A stretch of 43,365 bases of DNA from Acidobacteriota bacterium (GTDB lineage Bacteria > Pseudomonadota > Alphaproteobacteria > Acetobacterales > Acetobacteraceae), in the NCBI GenBank assembly GCA_903970435.1, contig CAJCIS010000100.1:1-43365 (forward strand), written 5' to 3'. The notes below the pieces were generated by a model. It was not told the origin of the DNA. It saw only the letters and a program-made list of their open reading frames with translations, and ran no database searches. The position numbers and the translations under genes were made by a program. Below, piece by piece: positions 1-8,820 of this stretch (positions within the stretch are counted from its first letter, which is position 1; every line of letters starts with the position of its first letter).

Positions 1-89
1 CATGGGGCAAGCCGACCAAGGGTTACAAGACGCGCGTCAACAAGCGGACGGACAAGCTGATCATCCGCCGCGCGAGCAAGGGTAAATAA
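1..89 (+). CDS. rplB: 50S ribosomal protein L2, C-terminal end (partial)
   Basis: Only the last 29 codons are in the window. They end in the basic tail [11 protein letters not shown]...RRASKGK, which is the conserved C-terminus of bacterial ribosomal protein L2, a 23S rRNA-binding protein near the peptidyl transferase centre. The reading frame is open from the window edge, where the first two bases belong to a cut codon, and stops with TAA one base before the rpsS start. Its place directly before rpsS is the standard S10-operon order, which supports the call despite the short length. Confidence 0.93.
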   Translation, partial: WGKPTKGYKTRVNKRTDKLIIRRASKGK

Positions 90-90
90 G

Positions 91-369
91 ATGGCGCGTT
101 CCGTCTGGAAGGGCCCGTTTGTGGACGGGTATCTGTTCAACAAGGTCGAGAAGGCGCGCGCGTCGGGCCGTAACGAGATCATCAAGATCTGGACCCGCCG
201 TTCGACCATCCTGCCGCAATTCGTCGGGCTGACGTTCGGCGTTTATAACGGTCACAAATTCCTGCCGGTGCAGGTGAGCGAGAACATGGTGGGCCACAAA
301 TTCGGCGAATTCTCGCCGACCCGGACCTTCACCGGGCACGCGGCCGACAAGAAAGCGAAGCGGGGCTGA
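91..369 (+). CDS. rpsS: 30S ribosomal protein S19
   Basis: This 92-residue protein is the usual length for S19. It starts [15 protein letters not shown] and contains the family core [13 protein letters not shown], the YNGHKF segment and [14 protein letters not shown]19 forms a complex with S13 in the head of the small subunit and contacts 16S rRNA. The ATG lies one base after the rplB stop, and the preceding codons of rplB (AGCAAGGGTAAATAAG) supply the ribosome-binding region. The stop is one base before the rplV start, so the gene is almost certainly co-translated with its neighbours. Confidence 0.98.
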   Translation: MARSVWKGPFVDGYLFNKVEKARASGRNEIIKIWTRRSTILPQFVGLTFGVYNGHKFLPVQVSENMVGHKFGEFSPTRTFTGHAADKKAKRG

Positions 370-370
370 G

Positions 371-766
371 ATGAGCAAGCCGAAGCACGCACGCGGCATT
401 GCCGACAACGAAGCGCAGGCGGTGTTGCACAATTTGCGTGTGAGCCCGCGCAAGCTGAACCTGGTCGCCGGCCTGATCCGCAACCAGCCGGCGCAGGCCG
501 CCGTTGCCACCTTGACCTTCTCCAAGCGCCGCATCGCACAGGATGTGCGCAAGGCGCTGGAAAGTGCCATTGCGAACGCGGAAAACAACCATCAGCTCGA
601 TGTCGACCAGCTGGTCGTCACCCGCGCCGAGGTTGGCCGGTCGGCGGTGATGAAACGTTTCCATGCGCGTGGCCGTGGCCGCTCGTCACGCATCGAGAAA
701 TGGTTTTCGCATTTGAAAATAGTCGTGGCCGAGCGCGATGCTTCGGCCGATGCAAAGGTGGCCTGA
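371..766 (+). CDS. rplV: 50S ribosomal protein L22
   Basis: The 131-residue product contains the L22 core: [19 protein letters not shown] near residue 20, [21 protein letters not shown] in the middle, and the beta-hairpin loop [15 protein letters not shown] that in known ribosomes lines the nascent-peptide exit tunnel. It is somewhat longer than the 110-residue E. coli protein because of a short N-terminal stretch and the C-terminal tail [11 protein letters not shown], which is common in alphaproteobacteria. It starts one base after rpsS and ends three bases before rpsC. Confidence 0.97.
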   Translation: MSKPKHARGIADNEAQAVLHNLRVSPRKLNLVAGLIRNQPAQAAVATLTFSKRRIAQDVRKALESAIANAENNHQLDVDQLVVTRAEVGRSAVMKRFHARGRGRSSRIEKWFSHLKIVVAERDASADAKVA

Positions 767-769
767 TCC

Positions 770-1447
770 ATGGGGCATAAAGTCAATCCGATCGGGCTGC
801 GGCTCGGCATCAATCGCACGTGGGACAGCCGTTGGTTCGCCGGCAACGACTACGCGAAATTGCTGCACGAGGATCTGCGCCTGCGCGGCCATCTCCGCCG
901 CAAGCTGTCGGGTGCCGGCGTGTCGCGCGTGGTGATCGAACGTCCGGCCAAGAAGCCGCGCGTGACGATCTATGCCGCGCGCCCCGGCGTGGTGATCGGC
1001 AAAAAGGGGCAGGATATCGAAAACCTGCGCCGCGATCTGGGCAAGATGGCCAAGGCGGAGGTGTCGCTGAATATCGTCGAAATCCGCAAGCCGGAAATCG
1101 ACGCAACGCTTGTTGCGGAAAACATTGCCCAGCAGCTCGAGCGCCGGGTGGCGTTCCGCCGCGCCATGAAGCGCGCGGTGCAGAGTGCCATGCGCCTCGG
1201 CGCGCAGGGCATCCGGATCAATTGCGGCGGCCGTCTCGGCGGCGCCGAGATTGCCCGGGTGGAATGGTACCGCGAGGGAAGGGTGCCGCTGCACACGCTG
1301 CGCGCCGACATCGATTACGGCGTGGCGACCGCCAAGACGACCTATGGCACCTGCGGCGTGAAAGTGTGGATCTTCAAGGGCGAAATTCTTGCCCAGGATC
1401 CGATGGCACAGGATCGTCGGGCCGCCGAACAGGCGCCGCAGCGGTAG
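770..1447 (+). CDS. rpsC: 30S ribosomal protein S3
   Basis: This 225-residue protein starts [16 protein letters not shown], the invariant S3 N-terminus. It has a KH RNA-binding domain around residues 60-110, including [13 protein letters not shown], and the C-terminal domain with [17 protein letters not shown] and the [10 protein letters not shown] ending. S3 sits at the mRNA entry site of the small subunit. The ATG follows the rplV stop by three bases. The C-terminal tail after the conserved domain is short and ends QAPQR. Overlapping frames in this GC-rich stretch are shadows. Confidence 0.98.
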   Translation: MGHKVNPIGLRLGINRTWDSRWFAGNDYAKLLHEDLRLRGHLRRKLSGAGVSRVVIERPAKKPRVTIYAARPGVVIGKKGQDIENLRRDLGKMAKAEVSLNIVEIRKPEIDATLVAENIAQQLERRVAFRRAMKRAVQSAMRLGAQGIRINCGGRLGGAEIARVEWYREGRVPLHTLRADIDYGVATAKTTYGTCGVKVWIFKGEILAQDPMAQDRRAAEQAPQR

Positions 1448-1459
1448 GGATCGGACAAA

Positions 1460-1876
1460 ATGCTATCTCCGAAACGTACTAAATTCCGCAAGGCGCACAA
1501 GGGGCGCATCCATGGCAATGCCAAGGGTGGCACGGCGCTGAATTTCGGCCAGTTTGGGCTCAAGGCCATGGAGCCGGAGCGCGTGACCGCGCGCCAGATC
1601 GAGGCGGCGCGCCGCGCCATCACGCGCGCCATGAAGCGTGCGGGCCGTGTGTGGATCAGGATTTTTCCGGACGTGCCAGTCTCCACCAAGCCGGCCGAGG
1701 TCCGCATGGGCTCGGGCAAGGGCAGCCCGGAATTCTGGGTGGCCCGCGTCAAGCCCGGCCGCGTGATGTTCGAAATCGACGGCGTGGCGCCCGAGCTCGC
1801 GGCGCAGGCCCTTGCGCTGGGTGCGGCCAAGCTGCCGATCAAGACGAAATTCGTTGTCCGCCGCGGTGAGGGCTGA
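1460..1876 (+). CDS. rplP: 50S ribosomal protein L16
   Basis: The 138-residue product begins [16 protein letters not shown] and carries the L16 motifs [51 protein letters not shown] and [17 protein letters not shown]16 binds 23S rRNA near the A-site finger and is needed for late 50S assembly. Length matches the family norm of 136-140. It starts 12 bases after rpsC and ends 5 bases before rpmC, within the uninterrupted ribosomal protein cluster. Confidence 0.98.
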   Translation: MLSPKRTKFRKAHKGRIHGNAKGGTALNFGQFGLKAMEPERVTARQIEAARRAITRAMKRAGRVWIRIFPDVPVSTKPAEVRMGSGKGSPEFWVARVKPGRVMFEIDGVAPELAAQALALGAAKLPIKTKFVVRRGEG

Positions 1877-1881
1877 AGACC

Positions 1882-2088
1882 ATGACCAAGCCAGCCGACG
1901 TTCGCCTGAAAACACCGGACGAGCTGAACACCATGCTGCTCGATCTGCGGCGGGAACAGTTCAATCTGCGTTTCCAGCGCGCCACCGGCCAGAACGAAGG
2001 CCAGGCGCGCGTGCGCGCGGTGCGGCGCGACATCGCGCGGGTGAAAACAATTCTGGCGGAGAAGCAAGTCTCCGCCGTAACGGCCTGA
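1882..2088 (+). CDS. rpmC: 50S ribosomal protein L29
   Basis: This 68-residue, helix-rich protein has the L29 pattern: [23 protein letters not shown] followed by [20 protein letters not shown]29 lies near the exit tunnel and helps form the docking site for trigger factor and SRP. It starts 5 bases after rplP and ends 13 bases before rpsQ. Short length and position between L16 and S17 agree with the standard gene order. Confidence 0.96.
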   Translation: MTKPADVRLKTPDELNTMLLDLRREQFNLRFQRATGQNEGQARVRAVRRDIARVKTILAEKQVSAVTA

Positions 2089-2101
2089 AGGGGTTACGGG
2101 A

Positions 2102-2401
2102 ATGCCAAGGCGCGTCCTGACCGGGCGGGTGACCAGCGACAAGATGGACAAGACGATTACCGTTCTTGTCGATCGTCGCGTCATGCATCCGCTCTACAAG
2201 AAGTTCATCCGCCAGTCGAAGAAGTATGCGGCGCACGACGAGGACAATGCGTGCAAGACCGGCGACACGGTGCGCATCGTCGAATGCCCGCCGATCTCGA
2301 AGCGCAAGACGTGGACGGTGATCGAGCGCAACGGTTCGGTTCTCGGCTCTGCCCCCGCTGACGCGGTGCAGGCGGCCGAAGCCCAGCATCATCACGCATA
2401 G
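2102..2401 (+). CDS. rpsQ: 30S ribosomal protein S17
   Basis: The 99-residue product starts [21 protein letters not shown], then [16 protein letters not shown] and [18 protein letters not shown], all S17 signatures of an OB-fold 16S rRNA-binding protein. The conserved domain ends around residue 78. A tail of about 20 residues rich in Ala, ending AQHHHA, makes it longer than the 80-88 residues typical of S17. A GGGGTTACGGGA stretch precedes the ATG. The tail is an extension and not a frame artefact, because the frame closes cleanly 15 bases before rplN. Confidence 0.97.
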   Translation: MPRRVLTGRVTSDKMDKTITVLVDRRVMHPLYKKFIRQSKKYAAHDEDNACKTGDTVRIVECPPISKRKTWTVIERNGSVLGSAPADAVQAAEAQHHHA

Positions 2402-2416
2402 GGGAAGGGCAAAACC

Positions 2417-2785
2417 ATGATCCATCCCGAAACGAACCTCGATGTCGCCGATAATTCCGGCGCTAAGCGCGTGCAGTGCATCAAAGTGCTCGGCGGCAGC
2501 AAGCGCAAGACCGCATCCGTGGGCGACGTGATCGTCGTTGCCATCCAGGAGGCCATTCCGCGCGGCAAGGTGAAGAAGGGCGACGTGCACCAGGCCGTGA
2601 TTGTGCGCACCGCCTATCCCGTGCGCCGGCCCGACGGCAGCGCCATCCGGTTCGATCGCAATGCCGCCGTGCTGATCAACAAGCAGCAGGAGCCGATCGG
2701 CACCCGCATCTTCGGCCCGGTGGTGCGGGAGCTTCGCGCCAAGAAGTTCATGAAGATTATTTCGCTTGCCCCCGAGGTGCTGTGA
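2417..2785 (+). CDS. rplN: 50S ribosomal protein L14
   Basis: This 122-residue protein has the exact usual length for L14 and the motifs [45 protein letters not shown] and [12 protein letters not shown]14 forms part of the subunit interface and binds 23S rRNA. The TGA stop overlaps the ATG of rplX by one base (TGATG), so the two are likely translationally coupled. A GGGGAAGGGC stretch ahead of the ATG provides a ribosome-binding site. Confidence 0.98.
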   Translation: MIHPETNLDVADNSGAKRVQCIKVLGGSKRKTASVGDVIVVAIQEAIPRGKVKKGDVHQAVIVRTAYPVRRPDGSAIRFDRNAAVLINKQQEPIGTRIFGPVVRELRAKKFMKIISLAPEVL

Positions 2786-3105
2786 TGGCTGCGCGCATAA
2801 AGAAAGGTGACCGCGTCATCGTCATTTCGGGCGACGACCGGGGCAAGCAGGGCGAGGTGCTGGAAGTGCGGCCGAAGTTGAACCGTGCGGTCGTGCAAGG
2901 CATCAACCTGGCCAAGCACCATACCAAGCCGAAAGGCATGGGCCAGCCCGGCGGCATTGTGGAGAAGGAGGCAACAATCCACCTCTCCAACCTGATGCTG
3001 ATCGACCCCAAGACCGACCGCCCCACCCGCATCGGCTTCAAGGTGCTGGACGGTGGTAACAAGGTACGTGTGGCCCGGGCGACCGGCAACGTGATCGAAG
3101 GCTGA
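2785..3105 (+). CDS. rplX: 50S ribosomal protein L24
   Basis: The protein is 106 residues from the ATG that overlaps the rplN stop: [26 protein letters not shown] is the KOW-domain start of L24, followed by [14 protein letters not shown] and the C-terminal [21 protein letters not shown] longer open frame runs upstream through rplN but those codons are a shadow, since the conserved start is at the ATG. L24 is an early 50S assembly protein near the exit tunnel. rplE begins 5 bases later. Confidence 0.97.
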   Translation: MAARIKKGDRVIVISGDDRGKQGEVLEVRPKLNRAVVQGINLAKHHTKPKGMGQPGGIVEKEATIHLSNLMLIDPKTDRPTRIGFKVLDGGNKVRVARATGNVIEG

Positions 3106-3110
3106 GTGCG

Positions 3111-3677
3111 ATGACCGAAACGACAGAAAACCGCATCGTGCCGCGCTTGCAGACGCTCTATCTCGAGACGGTGCGCCCCAGCCTGCAGAGCCAATTCGCC
3201 TACAAGAACGTGATGCAGGTTCCAAAGCTGGAAAAGATCGTCATCAACATGGGCGTGGGCGAAGCCGCCGGCGACCAGAAAAAGCTCGATGCCGCGGTGG
3301 CCGAACTGACGCTGATTGCCGGGCAGAAGCCGGTCAAGACGGTGGCGAAAAAGGCCATTGCCGGCTTCAAGATTCGCGCCGGCCTGCCGATCGGCACCAA
3401 GGTGACGCTGCGCCAGTCACGCATGTACGAATTTCTCGACCGGCTGGTGAACATCGCCCTGCCGCGCGTGCGCGATTTCCGCGGCATCAGTGCCAAGGGC
3501 TTCGACGGACGCGGCAATTTCGCATTCGGTCTGAAAGAACAGATCGTGTTCCCCGAAATCGTCTACGACAAGGTCGATTCGATACGCGGCATGGATATCG
3601 TGTTCGTGACGACCGCCAAAACGGACGCCGAGGCAAAGGCCCTTCTGAAAGCCTTTGATCTGCCTTTCGCCGCCTAA
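3111..3677 (+). CDS. rplE: 50S ribosomal protein L5
   Basis: The 188-residue product contains the L5 landmarks [61 protein letters not shown] and [18 protein letters not shown]5 binds 5S rRNA and helps form the B1b intersubunit bridge. About ten residues precede the usual start ([17 protein letters not shown]), a mild N-terminal extension. A 76-bp gap follows before rpsN, the widest within this cluster, and it contains a small stem CCGGC-AGC-GCCGG. Confidence 0.98.
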   Translation: MTETTENRIVPRLQTLYLETVRPSLQSQFAYKNVMQVPKLEKIVINMGVGEAAGDQKKLDAAVAELTLIAGQKPVKTVAKKAIAGFKIRAGLPIGTKVTLRQSRMYEFLDRLVNIALPRVRDFRGISAKGFDGRGNFAFGLKEQIVFPEIVYDKVDSIRGMDIVFVTTAKTDAEAKALLKAFDLPFAA

Positions 3678-3753
3678 AAAGGGGCATCTCGCCCACCACG
3701 CGTTTTTGGAAAACCCCCGGCAGCGCCGGCAGGTTCCGGAGGATAAAGACAAG

Positions 3754-4059
3754 ATGGCCAAGACTTCAGCCGTCAACCGCAACAAGAAGCGCGAGAAGGC
3801 GGCCAAGCGCGACCGCACCAAGCGGGCCCGCCTCAAGGCGGTGACGATGGACCGCGACGTGCCCGTCGAGGAACGTTTCGAGGCGTCCATCAAGCTCGCC
3901 CAATTGCCGCGTGACGGCAGCCGCACCCGTGTGCGCCTGCGCTGCGAACTCACCGGCCGTTCCCGCGGTAATTACCGCAAGTTCAAGCTTTGCCGCATTG
4001 CTTTGCGCGAGTTGGCCAGTTCCGGCCAAATTCCGGGCATGGTCAAGGCGAGCTGGTAA
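3754..4059 (+). CDS. rpsN: 30S ribosomal protein S14, zinc-independent type
   Basis: From the ATG preceded by CCGGAGGATAAAGACAAG the product is 101 residues: [20 protein letters not shown], a central [23 protein letters not shown] and the C-terminal [11 protein letters not shown]. This is the long S14 form without the CxxC...CxxC zinc ribbon; only isolated cysteines are present. An open frame reaches upstream to the rplE end but has no conserved residues there. S14 binds 16S rRNA in the 30S head. rpsH follows after 12 bases. Confidence 0.97.
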   Translation: MAKTSAVNRNKKREKAAKRDRTKRARLKAVTMDRDVPVEERFEASIKLAQLPRDGSRTRVRLRCELTGRSRGNYRKFKLCRIALRELASSGQIPGMVKASW

Positions 4060-4071
4060 GGGAGCGGGAAA

Positions 4072-4470
4072 ATGTCGCTATCCGATCCATTGGGTGACAT
4101 GCTCACCCGTATCCGCAACGCCCAGAGCGCGCGCAAAACCATGTGCGTGGCACCGGCCAGCAAGCTGCGCGCCAACGTGCTCGAAGTGCTGAAGCGCGAA
4201 GGCTACATACGCGGCTACAGCGCCGAGGAACTTCGTCCCGGTGTCGCGCAGTTGCGCATCGAGCTGAAATACGCCGAAGGCGAGCCGGTGATTAAGGAAA
4301 TCCATCGCGTGTCCAAGCCTGGCCGCCGCGTCTATTCGCAAATCCGCGAATTGCCGCGCGTGTATGCCGGCCTCGGCGTATCGATCCTGTCCACGCCGCG
4401 TGGCGTTCTCTCCGACGCAGAAGCACGCGCCGCCAATGTTGGCGGCGAAGTGCTCTGCCGCGTGTTCTGA
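4072..4470 (+). CDS. rpsH: 30S ribosomal protein S8
   Basis: This 132-residue protein has the S8 start [20 protein letters not shown], the segment [11 protein letters not shown] and the C-terminal signature [20 protein letters not shown] ending [10 protein letters not shown]8 binds helix 21 of 16S rRNA and in many bacteria represses the spc operon by binding its mRNA. Whether that autoregulation operates here cannot be judged, because the natural target near rplE is not obvious by eye. Length equals the family norm. Confidence 0.98.
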   Translation: MSLSDPLGDMLTRIRNAQSARKTMCVAPASKLRANVLEVLKREGYIRGYSAEELRPGVAQLRIELKYAEGEPVIKEIHRVSKPGRRVYSQIRELPRVYAGLGVSILSTPRGVLSDAEARAANVGGEVLCRVF

Positions 4471-4483
4471 GGGGGCTGAAAAA

Positions 4484-5017
4484 ATGTCCCGCGTAGGCAA
4501 ATACCCGGTCGATATTCCCGCCGGCGTTTCGGTCGCCATTGCCGGCGGTGTGCTGACGGCACGCGGCAAGCTCGGCGAAATGACATTGCCGCTGACGGAG
4601 CATGTCGAAGCAACCGTGGATGGCGGCAAGGTTCGCGTGGCGCCCAAGGGCGGCGAGCGTGCGGCGCGCATGATGTGGGGCACCACGCGTGCCAACATTG
4701 CCAACGTTCTGAAGGGCGTGTCCACCGGCTACAGCAAGACGATGGAAATCACCGGCACCGGCTACCGCGCCGCGGTGCAGGGTTCTAATTTGGTGATCAA
4801 TCTCGGCTTCTCGCACGACGTGATCTATCCGGTTCCCACTGGCATTACGATCACCACGCCGCGACCGACCTCGATCATGGTTGCCGGCGTGGACAAGAAA
4901 CTCGTGGGTCAGGTCGCGGCGGAAATCCGCGCCTGGCGGCCGCCTGAGCCGTACAAGGGCAAGGGCGTTCGCTACGATACAGAGACGATCCGGCGCAAGG
5001 AAGGCAAGAAGAAATGA
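4484..5017 (+). CDS. rplF: 50S ribosomal protein L6
   Basis: Starting at the ATG after GAGGGGGCTGAAAAA, the 177-residue product begins [17 protein letters not shown] and includes LNRs of the family such as [19 protein letters not shown]-like sequence, [21 protein letters not shown] and [20 protein letters not shown] near the C-terminus. L6 binds near the sarcin-ricin loop of 23S rRNA. The frame upstream of this ATG overlaps rpsH and is not conserved. The TGA stop overlaps the rplR ATG by four bases (ATGA). Confidence 0.97.
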   Translation: MSRVGKYPVDIPAGVSVAIAGGVLTARGKLGEMTLPLTEHVEATVDGGKVRVAPKGGERAARMMWGTTRANIANVLKGVSTGYSKTMEITGTGYRAAVQGSNLVINLGFSHDVIYPVPTGITITTPRPTSIMVAGVDKKLVGQVAAEIRAWRPPEPYKGKGVRYDTETIRRKEGKKK

Positions 5018-5376
5018 GCGGCCAGCAGGATCTTCGCAATCGCCGGCGCCAGCGCCTGCGATTCCAACTGCGGCAGAAATCGATCGGCCGTCCGCGGCTA
5101 TCGGTGTTCCGCAGCGGCAAGCATATCTACGCGCAAATCATCGACGACAAGACGGCTCGCACGCTCGCGGCCGCCAGCTCGCTCGATGCCAAGCTGCGCG
5201 AGGATTTGCGCACCGGCGCCGATCGGAATGCAGCAACCGCGGTCGGCAAACTGGTCGCCGAACGGGCCATTGCGGCGGGTGTCACCGAGGTGGTGTTCGA
5301 CCGCGGCGCCTACATCTATCACGGCCGCGTCAAGGCGCTGGCCGAGGCCGCCCGAGAGGGCGGCCTGTCTTTCTAG
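5014..5376 (+). CDS. rplR: 50S ribosomal protein L18
   Basis: The 120-residue product shows the L18 pattern: an Arg-rich N-terminus ([15 protein letters not shown]), [31 protein letters not shown] and the C-terminal [26 protein letters not shown]18 binds 5S rRNA together with L5. The ATG sits inside the last codons of rplF (ATGA overlap), implying translational coupling. The stop is 12 bases before rpsE. Confidence 0.97.
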   Translation: MSGQQDLRNRRRQRLRFQLRQKSIGRPRLSVFRSGKHIYAQIIDDKTARTLAAASSLDAKLREDLRTGADRNAATAVGKLVAERAIAAGVTEVVFDRGAYIYHGRVKALAEAAREGGLSF

Positions 5377-5388
5377 GGATTTTGCAGC

Positions 5389-5994
5389 ATGGCACGTGAA
5401 GCGCGCGAAGGCGGCGGCGATCGGGGCGGCAGAGGCCGCGGCGATCGCGACCATAATCGCGACCGGGATAGCGGCGACGACTTGACCGACAAGCTGGTCA
5501 CCATCAACCGCGTCGCCAAAGTGGTGAAGGGCGGCCGTCGTTTCGCATTCGCTGCCCTGGTCGTGGTCGGCGACCAGAAGGGCCGCGTCGGCTACGGCGC
5601 CGGCAAGGCGCGCGAGGTGCCGGAGGCCATCCGAAAGGCAACGGAACGTGCCAAACGCGCACTGATCCGCGTGCCGATGAAGGAAGGCCGCACGCTGCAT
5701 CACGACATGTTCGGCCATTTCGGCGCCGGCAAGGTTATTCTGCGGTCGGCCCCGGCCGGCACCGGCATCATCGCCGGCGGCCCGATGCGCGCCGTGTTCG
5801 AAAGCCTGGGTATTCACGACGTGGTTGCCAAATCGCTCGGCAGCCGCAACCCGCACAACATGGTGAAGGCCACCTTCGCCGCGTTGCAGGCGGTGGCCAG
5901 CCCACGCTCCGTTGCCACACGCCGCGGCAAGAAAGTCACCGACATTCTCGGCAAGCGCGAGACCACGCACGCGGCGGAGCAGCCAGATGCCTGA
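5389..5994 (+). CDS. rpsE: 30S ribosomal protein S5
   Basis: The 201-residue product contains the double-stranded RNA-binding fold of S5 ([39 protein letters not shown]) and the C-terminal domain with [15 protein letters not shown] and [13 protein letters not shown]5 is involved in translational accuracy and helicase activity at the mRNA entry site. It carries an unusual first 30 residues rich in Arg, Gly and Asp ([20 protein letters not shown]), an extension typical of alphaproteobacterial S5. Its last 8 bases overlap the rpmD start. Confidence 0.97.
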   Translation: MAREAREGGGDRGGRGRGDRDHNRDRDSGDDLTDKLVTINRVAKVVKGGRRFAFAALVVVGDQKGRVGYGAGKAREVPEAIRKATERAKRALIRVPMKEGRTLHHDMFGHFGAGKVILRSAPAGTGIIAGGPMRAVFESLGIHDVVAKSLGSRNPHNMVKATFAALQAVASPRSVATRRGKKVTDILGKRETTHAAEQPDA

Positions 5995-6187
5995 CGTAGA
6001 AAAAACCGTAACGGTCGTGCAGACCGGATCGCCGATCGGCCGCAAGCCGGGCCAGCGCGGCACTCTGATCGGTCTCGGACTGAACAAATTGCATCGCAGC
6101 CGCACGCTCGTGGACACGCCCGAAATTCGTGGCATGATCCGCAAGGTGGCGCATCTGCTGCGCGTTGAGGAAAGTGCCGGACAATGA
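5987..6187 (+). CDS. rpmD: 50S ribosomal protein L30
   Basis: This 66-residue protein reads [21 protein letters not shown], then [26 protein letters not shown] and [10 protein letters not shown]. It matches the small L30 family in length and sequence. The ATG lies 8 bases before the rpsE stop, and the TGA overlaps the rplO ATG (ACAATGA), so it is embedded in a coupled trio rpsE-rpmD-rplO. The longer open frame upstream is a shadow of rpsE. Confidence 0.95.
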   Translation: MPDVEKTVTVVQTGSPIGRKPGQRGTLIGLGLNKLHRSRTLVDTPEIRGMIRKVAHLLRVEESAGQ

Positions 6188-6657
6188 AACTGAACGAACT
6201 GCGCGACAATCCTGGCTCGCGTCTGAAAAGCAAGCGGCTCGGGCGCGGCATCGGCTCCGGCAAGGGCAAGACGTCCGGCAAGGGTGTGAAAGGCCAGAAG
6301 GCGCGCGAGGGTGTGGCGCTGAATGGTTTCGAAGGCGGGCAGCTGCCGATCTATCGGCGGCTGCCGAAGCGTGGTTTTACAAACGTAAACCGCAAGGTTT
6401 ACGCGCCGCTGAACATCGGCGCGCTGGAAGCGGCCATCGCTTCCGGCAAGCTCGATGCCAAGGCCGCGCTCACCGAAGACACCCTGCGCGCCGCGGGCCT
6501 GGTGCGCAGCGGCAAGTCCGCCGGCATTAGGCTGCTGGCCAGCGGTGAAATTAGCCGCGCTATAGACATTACGGTGTCGGGCGCTTCCGCGGCCGCTGTT
6601 GCGGCGGTGGAAAAGGCGGGCGGGAAAGTTACGACGACTGTGGCCAAGGCAGGTTAA
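6184..6657 (+). CDS. rplO: 50S ribosomal protein L15
   Basis: The 157-residue product starts [22 protein letters not shown] and has the Gly/Lys-rich segment [20 protein letters not shown], the [16 protein letters not shown] motif and [10 protein letters not shown]15 is a late-assembling 50S protein. It is the last ribosomal gene here: secY, which normally follows, is absent, and a composite inverted repeat begins immediately at the stop codon (TTAAGGAAG). The C-terminus ends VTTTVAKAG, a normal L15 ending, so the gene itself is complete. Confidence 0.97.
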   Translation: MKLNELRDNPGSRLKSKRLGRGIGSGKGKTSGKGVKGQKAREGVALNGFEGGQLPIYRRLPKRGFTNVNRKVYAPLNIGALEAAIASGKLDAKAALTEDTLRAAGLVRSGKSAGIRLLASGEISRAIDITVSGASAAAVAAVEKAGGKVTTTVAKAG

Positions 6658-6802
6658 GGAAGTCGTTCTTTTCTGAAGAAAAGAACCAAAAGACTTTTGC
6701 TCTTTATGCAATCCCGACCTACGGGGTCAGGCCCGGACCGTTGTGCAGGCGCAAGAGAAAAAGTCTTTTGGTTCTTTTCTTCAGAAAAGAACTGCTTCCT
6801 TC
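6656..6802. repeat. Composite HR48 inverted-repeat element 1 (147 bp, conserved core)
   Basis: Two HR48 repeats face each other (6656-6704 in + orientation, 6752-6802 in - orientation) around a 47-bp core. Hairpin arms GTTCTTTTCT / AGAAAAGAAC occur in both copies. The core holds ATGCAATCCC near 6706 and CGGACCGTTGTGCAGGCG at 6734-6751; the second string recurs exactly, inverted, at 37563-37580. The outer ends read TTAAGGAAG and CTTCCTTCTTAA. It sits between the stop codons of rplO and the convergent acyltransferase and may end transcription on both sides. Confidence 0.85.
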
Positions 6803-7852
6803 TTAAACTACTACGATACGGATTCGATCCCTTACGCGCCGCAATGGCCGATCCACCAGCCGCTCGGCGCACACTGCCAACAAAACGGCAACCACAACCG
6901 CACCCGCATAAAGCCCCAGGCTAGCACGCGGCGCCAGCGAGGTGGCAAGAATGCCTACCACGTAATGGTTCAGATAAAGCGGATAGGACAGGTCACCCAG
7001 CCGCCGATCCAGGCGCTTGCGCCGCCCGGCCGCCAAACGCGGCGTCACGAGCCACGCGAACAATGCCAGCAGAATTGCCAGAAGCGGCAACTGCAACGGC
7101 AGTATCGGCGCACCATGTTGCCGCCACGATACGAACCCCGCGGCGGCCAGTGCTGTCGATACCAGCAGCAGGCCCGCTCGGCTTCGTCCGGGCCGCGCCT
7201 GAAACAAAAACAGGCTCACGCCCACCAGGAACATCGGCGCCGTGCTGAGCGCGCCGGGCTTGCTCGAAAGCAGCAGGAACGCAGCGCTCGCCACTAGTCC
7301 AGCCACGATCGCGGCAGCGCCCGGCCACCGGGCGCGCAGGTTGAGCGTGGCCGCCAGTGCGCCCGCCGTCGCCAGATAGAACGCCACTTCCATGCGCAAC
7401 GTCCAGACAAACGGAATGAATTCGAAATCCTGGCCGAACCAGCGCGGATTGAATCCAGGCACCAATCCGAGCACGCCCGACAGCAGCACCGCGGGCGCCA
7501 ACGGAGACCCGGTCAGCGTGTAGTCCCACAGCACGAGCCGGCCGGACTGCCATAAGGCGACATGCACCAGCAGGGCCAATGCCAGCGCCGCAAGGTATGG
7601 CGGCACCATGCGCAGCGCTCTGTTGGCGAGGAACGCGCCCGGCCGCGCGGCATAGAACACGGCAACCGCCTCGGCCACCACGAAGCCGCTTACGGCAAAG
7701 AATACGCAAACGGCAATGGCGCCGAATCCCATGCGGGAGAAAAAGACGCGTTGCGCCGGCGGCAGCAGATGCTGAAAATGTTGCAGCACCACGAGCAGCG
7801 CGAGGCAGAAACGAAAACGCCCGAGCGGGCGGTACAATGCAGGAGGCGCCAC
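6803..7852 (-). CDS. Acyltransferase 3 family integral membrane protein
   Basis: The product (about 349 residues from GTG) is a polytopic membrane protein of the acyltransferase 3 family, which moves acyl groups onto exported sugars, LPS or peptidoglycan. It shows the family N-terminus [20 protein letters not shown] (active-site His in LQHF), [20 protein letters not shown], an arginine in [13 protein letters not shown], and about ten hydrophobic segments. [11 protein letters not shown] matches the WSLxxExxFY motif. The open frame extends to 8098, but that part overlaps the divergent SDR gene and lacks family sequence, so I place the start at GTG 7852 (TTG 7837 is the alternative). The acceptor is unknown. 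Confidence 0.82.
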   Translation of the reverse strand: MAPPALYRPLGRFRFCLALLVVLQHFQHLLPPAQRVFFSRMGFGAIAVCVFFAVSGFVVAEAVAVFYAARPGAFLANRALRMVPPYLAALALALLVHVALWQSGRLVLWDYTLTGSPLAPAVLLSGVLGLVPGFNPRWFGQDFEFIPFVWTLRMEVAFYLATAGALAATLNLRARWPGAAAIVAGLVASAAFLLLSSKPGALSTAPMFLVGVSLFLFQARPGRSRAGLLLVSTALAAAGFVSWRQHGAPILPLQLPLLAILLALFAWLVTPRLAAGRRKRLDRRLGDLSYPLYLNHYVVGILATSLAPRASLGLYAGAVVVAVLLAVCAERLVDRPLRRVRDRIRIVVV

Positions 7853-7964
7853 GGACGTCGGGGACGGGGTGCTGGCCTTCGCAACCGTCGTATCGATCCC
7901 GGCGGCTGTTTTTCCGGTGTCAAAGATACTCTGGTTTCCACTATCGGTTGCACGGGGAAGATAT

Positions 7965-8777
7965 ATGGCACGTCTTGCGGGTAAAGTCGCGTTGATAACA
8001 GGGGCCAGTCGCGGGATTGGCGCCGCCATCGCGCGCGCGTTCGTGGCCGAGGGCGCGGCGCAAATGGTGCTGACGGATGTGCTGGACGAGGCGGGCAAGG
8101 CGGTCGCGGCATCGCTCGGCCAGGCCGCCTCCTATCAAACACTGGACGTGCGCGATGAGGCAGCCTGGGAACGAGCCACCGCCGACATTCTGGCAGCGTT
8201 CGGGCGGCTGGACGTGGTGGTGAACAATGCCGGCATCACCGGACTGGAGACAGGTTCGGCCCGGCATGATCCGGAATTCGCCTCGCTGCCGGACTGGCGG
8301 GCGGTGCACGAAACAAATCTGGATGGGACGTTCCTGGGCTGCAAGCATGCCATTCGCGCCATGCGGCAGGCCGGGCAAGGCGGCAGCATCATCAATATCG
8401 CCAGCCGATCCGGTCTGGTGGGCATTCCCGGCGCCTGCGCCTACGCTGCCTCGAAAGCCGCGATCAGAAATCACACCAAGAGTGTCGCGCTCTATTGCGC
8501 GGGACAGGGTCTGGCCGTTCGTTGCAATGCCATTTTTCCGGCCGCTATCATGACGCCGATGTGGGCGCCCCTGCTGGCCGGGCTGGAGGGAGCAACGTTG
8601 GACGCAAGAATTGCCTCCTTCGTGGCGGACACGCCATTACGCCGATTTGGGCGCCCGGAGGAAGTCGCCGCGCTTGCGGTGCTGCTGGCCTCCGACGAAT
8701 CTTCTTACGTCACGGGATCCGAATTCGTAATAGACGGCGGCCTGCTGGCCGGCGCTGCCGCCTCCCCAAAACAGTAA
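7965..8777 (+). CDS. SDR family NAD(P)-dependent oxidoreductase
   Basis: This 270-residue classical short-chain dehydrogenase has the cofactor motif TGASRGIG at residues 12-19, NNAG at 87-90, Asn118, Ser147, and the catalytic YAASK with Tyr160 and Lys164. Asp38 after the second beta strand (VLTDVLD) suggests NAD(H) preference, an inference from family rules. The C-terminus [20 protein letters not shown] is the usual SDR ending. ATG 7965 follows GGGGAAG at good spacing. An upstream open stretch overlaps the divergent acyltransferase and was excluded. Resembles 3-alpha/20-beta-hydroxysteroid or cyclohexanol dehydrogenases; the substrate cannot be read from sequence. Confidence 0.9.
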   Translation: MARLAGKVALITGASRGIGAAIARAFVAEGAAQMVLTDVLDEAGKAVAASLGQAASYQTLDVRDEAAWERATADILAAFGRLDVVVNNAGITGLETGSARHDPEFASLPDWRAVHETNLDGTFLGCKHAIRAMRQAGQGGSIINIASRSGLVGIPGACAYAASKAAIRNHTKSVALYCAGQGLAVRCNAIFPAAIMTPMWAPLLAGLEGATLDARIASFVADTPLRRFGRPEEVAALAVLLASDESSYVTGSEFVIDGGLLAGAAASPKQ

Positions 8778-8820
8778 AAAGTTTTTTGTTTCTTTTTTTC
8801 AAAAAAGAAATACTTCCTTC
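8778..8820 (-). repeat. HR48 repeat copy, between convergent genes
   Basis: Single copy in - orientation filling the 43 bp between the SDR stop codon and the stop codon of nudC. The stem is TTTCTTTTTTTC against AAAAAAGAAA and the outer end CTTCCTTCTTA runs into the nudC stop. Its position suggests a bidirectional transcription end. Confidence 0.8.

Noticed and set aside
3678-3753. S8 autoregulatory RNA site in the rplE-rpsN gap
   Set aside because: There is only a 5-bp stem CCGGC/GCCGG, too weak to claim an S8 binding helix.
5098-6711. 537-codon open frame on the - strand
   Set aside because: It lies wholly opposite rplR, rpsE, rpmD and rplO, has no recognisable domain and is a high-GC antisense shadow.
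7000-7300. Several + frames under the acyltransferase gene
   Set aside because: Low-complexity mirrors of membrane segments, no ribosome-binding site.
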